A DNA stretch of 8,282 bases from Candidatus Woesearchaeota archaeon. GTDB taxonomy: Archaea; Nanobdellota; Nanobdellia; Woesearchaeales; GW2011-AR4. Within the stretch, counting starts at the first letter, position 1; the number at the start of each line of letters is the position of its first letter. Shown piece by piece: positions 6,904 to 8,282 of this stretch. The position numbers and the translations under genes were made by a program. A model generated the notes under the pieces. It had not been told where the DNA came from. It made no database searches and worked only from the letters and a program-made list of their open reading frames with translations. The stretch is taken from positions 1 through 8,282 of the forward strand of contig JACQSQ010000088.1 in the NCBI GenBank assembly GCA_016211245.1, written 5' to 3'.

Positions 6904-7719
6904 TTATTTTAAATTCCTATCAAGAAAATTAACTGTCTTCGTCCACGCATCTTTTGTCTCTTCTGCAGCGTAATTCATTCCTGATGGGTTTGCAAAAGCA
7001 TGCCCTACATTAGGGTAAATATAAATTTCATTTTCAATGCCCAATTCATCCAGAGCGGCATCAAATTTTCTTGCTGACTCCACCGGGATTGATGTATCCT
7101 TGTCCCCGAAAATTCCCAGAACAGGCCAGTTTATGGCTTTCAACTTATCCTTGTCAGTCTCAAGCTGTCCATAATAGATTATTGTTGCAGCAAGCTTTTC
7201 ATTCAAAGAAAGCTGCATTGACATCCCGCCGCCAAAGCACCAGCCCATTGATGCGAGTTTATTGTCATCGACATTATCTTGATTTTTTAAAAATGCAACT
7301 GCCGATTTCATATTAGACACTGCAACTGGAATATTATTTCTTACGCCTGTGGACAATTCGCGGGCCTCTGTCGAATTCTTGGCAACTTTTCCTTCGTAGA
7401 GATCAACCGCCAGAACAACATAGCCTTCTGCTGCTAGCTGCCTTGCCATTTCCTTAACATAATCATTCAAGCCAATCCATTCATGTATCATCACAATCCC
7501 AGGATAATTACCCGGCTCTTTTGGCTGCGCAAGATATCCTTTTGCAGGGCCGTAATCAACATTTTTAGTTTCTATTTCAACAGCATTTCCATTATTTCCG
7601 TTTTTTATCATGTCTGCATTTCTAATAAGATTGTTATTATCATTGGCAACTTGCTGCTGCGTGCATGAAATAACTAATAGAGTTAAAAAAATCGCTGACA
7701 AAATTAGTTTTATCTTCAT
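6904..7719 (-). CDS. Dienelactone hydrolase family lipoprotein
   Basis: This 271-aa alpha/beta hydrolase of the dienelactone hydrolase family would cleave ester or lactone bonds; the natural substrate is unknown. A signal sequence (1-18) ends in the lipobox LVISC with C19, so it should be exported and lipid-anchored, facing the outside. An Asn-rich linker (about 20-45) follows. The HEWIG segment (79-83) matches the oxyanion region with its conserved Glu. The nucleophile is C161 in GWCFGG, the acid is probably D208 in FGDKDTSIP, and the base is H240 in NVGHAF. All triad residues are present, with spacing close to characterised family members. The enzyme domain is full-length. It starts 6 bp after the acylphosphatase stop, and the frameshifted gene starts one base after its own stop, so the three are likely one operon. 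No Shine-Dalgarno-like site is visible. Confidence 0.92.
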   Translation of the reverse strand: MKIKLILSAIFLTLLVISCTQQQVANDNNNLIRNADMIKNGNNGNAVEIETKNVDYGPAKGYLAQPKEPGNYPGIVMIHEWIGLNDYVKEMARQLAAEGYVVLAVDLYEGKVAKNSTEARELSTGVRNNIPVAVSNMKSAVAFLKNQDNVDDNKLASMGWCFGGGMSMQLSLNEKLAATIIYYGQLETDKDKLKAINWPVLGIFGDKDTSIPVESARKFDAALDELGIENEIYIYPNVGHAFANPSGMNYAAEETKDAWTKTVNFLDRNLK

Positions 7720-7725
7720 TTTATC

Positions 7726-7992
7726 TTATAAAATTTTAAAGGATTTAAAGTTTTCCGGTTCTTTATGCTTTACCTGAATTCCTGCCACGCTTGCGATTCC
7801 CGGGCCTTTCCTGATGAAATCAATAAATTTTTCCAGCTGGTCTTCTGCCCCTTCTGCAACAATCTCAACATCCCCATTTTCGAGATTTTTTGCGTAGCCA
7901 TTTAGGCCTAATTGAAGCGCTTTATCTCTTACATTTGCCCTAAAAAATACGCCTTGCACTCTGCCTGAAACTATAAGATGGGTGCATTTCAT
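7726..7992 (-). CDS. acyP: Acylphosphatase
   Basis: This 88-aa enzyme hydrolyses the carboxyl-phosphate bond of acyl phosphates such as acetyl phosphate or 1,3-bisphosphoglycerate. Both family signatures are present: VSGRVQGVFFR (8-18), holding the phosphate-binding R18, and GYAKNLENGDVE (32-43), holding the catalytic N36. The Arg-Asn spacing of 18 is that of the muscle enzyme (R23, N41). A GPGIASV segment (63-69) is also typical. The length is normal, and it should be cytoplasmic. It is the first gene of the leftward cluster, with its start 25 bp from a TATA-like box (8014-8020), consistent with a leaderless transcript. The dienelactone hydrolase starts 6 bp after its stop. Confidence 0.95.
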   Translation of the reverse strand: MKCTHLIVSGRVQGVFFRANVRDKALQLGLNGYAKNLENGDVEIVAEGAEDQLEKFIDFIRKGPGIASVAGIQVKHKEPENFKSFKIL

Positions 7993-8013
7993 GATTAGGG
8001 TATAATTTTTAAG

Positions 8014-8020
8014 TTTATAT
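8014..8020 (-). promoter_or_regulatory. TATA-like box of acyP cluster
   Basis: On the minus strand this reads ATATAAA, centred 25 bp upstream of the ATG at 7992. It is the likely promoter of the acyP - dienelactone hydrolase - YdeI-like transcript. Confidence 0.6.
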
Positions 8021-8190
8021 TATTTTCCTATACAAGGGGTTTAAGAAAAAAGGTAGCTACTGAAGAAAATTATTTGGCTCAGCCTGAAAAAATAAAGGTT
8101 AGAAAGAAAGAGATAAGATAGTCCTGCAATCTAAATTTTGCATTTTTGTTTGGTAGATGGAAAAGTTCACATAACGTACAATCTTAGGCG

Positions 8191-8280
8191 AACATTTTTT
8201 CCTCACAAAATTTTCCCTCGAAACTTGAGGCAACCCACAAGTTTCAGAGTGGATAAATTTTGTAGAGCTGAAAAAATGTT
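8191..8280. ncRNA. Long bulged hairpin, candidate structured RNA or DNA element
   Basis: A 37-nt arm (8191-8227) is completely complementary to 8238-8280, with no mismatch. The helices are AACATTTTTTC (8191-8201) with 8270-8280, CTC (8202-8204) with 8265-8267, ACAAAATTT (8205-8213) with 8255-8263, TCC (8214-8216) with 8251-8253, CTC (8217-8219) with 8247-8249, and GAAACTTG (8220-8227) with 8238-8245. The 3' arm carries bulges at 8246, 8250, 8254, 8264 and 8268-8269. Inside the loop, GG (8229-8230) can pair with CC (8234-8235). The strand of any transcript is unknown. It could be an RNA, a terminus of a mobile element, a terminator-like structure, or an assembly fold-back. No coding gene overlaps it. 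Confidence 0.5.
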
Positions 8281-8282
8281 AG

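Noticed and set aside
8035..8040. Lone AGGGGT, resembling part of an ORB origin motif
   Set aside because: A short G-run by itself has no dyad partner, and no repeated copies are seen in the window.
8070..8095. Small inverted repeat, TTATTT GGC loop GCC AAATAA
   Set aside because: The paired parts are short and AT-rich, with an unequal loop. It is too weak to call a terminator.
7999..8121. Open stretch on the plus strand ending in a Lys/Glu-rich protein-like tail
   Set aside because: It has no ATG or GTG start, only a TTG at 8074, and its left part overlaps the acyP promoter. It may be chance in AG-rich DNA or a remnant of an older gene.

Overview
The window looks like the chromosome of a low-GC archaeon, most likely a DPANN-type lineage such as Woesearchaeota. 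The signs are an archaeal-type seryl-tRNA synthetase, an Orc1/Cdc6 replication initiator, a PIN-ATPase-KH protein of the archaeal PINA type, and genes that start without Shine-Dalgarno sites. Instead, a TATA-like box lies about 25-28 bp upstream of the start codon. The lineage is inferred from protein style and not from any marker search.

Layout, left to right. Positions 1-110 are an AT-rich leader with a direct repeat and the promoter of the PIN-ATPase-KH gene (111-1979, +). A protein resembling glycoside hydrolase family 57 (1980-3104, -) abuts it tail to tail. An 86-bp divergent promoter region separates that gene from serS (3191-4468, +). A small two-helix membrane protein with a zinc ribbon follows serS (4482-4808, +), probably in the same transcript. 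Next, with its own leaderless promoter, comes cdc6 (4854-5927, +). The right part is a leftward cluster read from 7992 down to 5933: acylphosphatase (7726-7992), a lipoprotein-type dienelactone hydrolase (6904-7719), a DUF1905/YdeI-like gene broken by a one-base frameshift (6466-6902), and an unrecognised gene (5933-6403) that seems to have its own promoter. The last 290 bases (7993-8282) hold the acylphosphatase promoter and, at 8191-8280, a long hairpin.

The genes mix translation (serS), replication initiation (cdc6), nucleic-acid processing (PIN-ATPase) and small-molecule hydrolysis (acylphosphatase, dienelactone hydrolase). I see no defence island, integrase, transposase, CRISPR array, tRNA or rRNA. 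The most unusual signal is the 8191-8280 hairpin. Its 37-nt 5' arm is fully paired without a mismatch, while the 3' arm carries five small bulges. Other points worth a look are the frameshifted YdeI-like gene, the GH57-like protein that seems to lack the usual nucleophile, and the regular promoter spacing that lets several start codons be reassigned.
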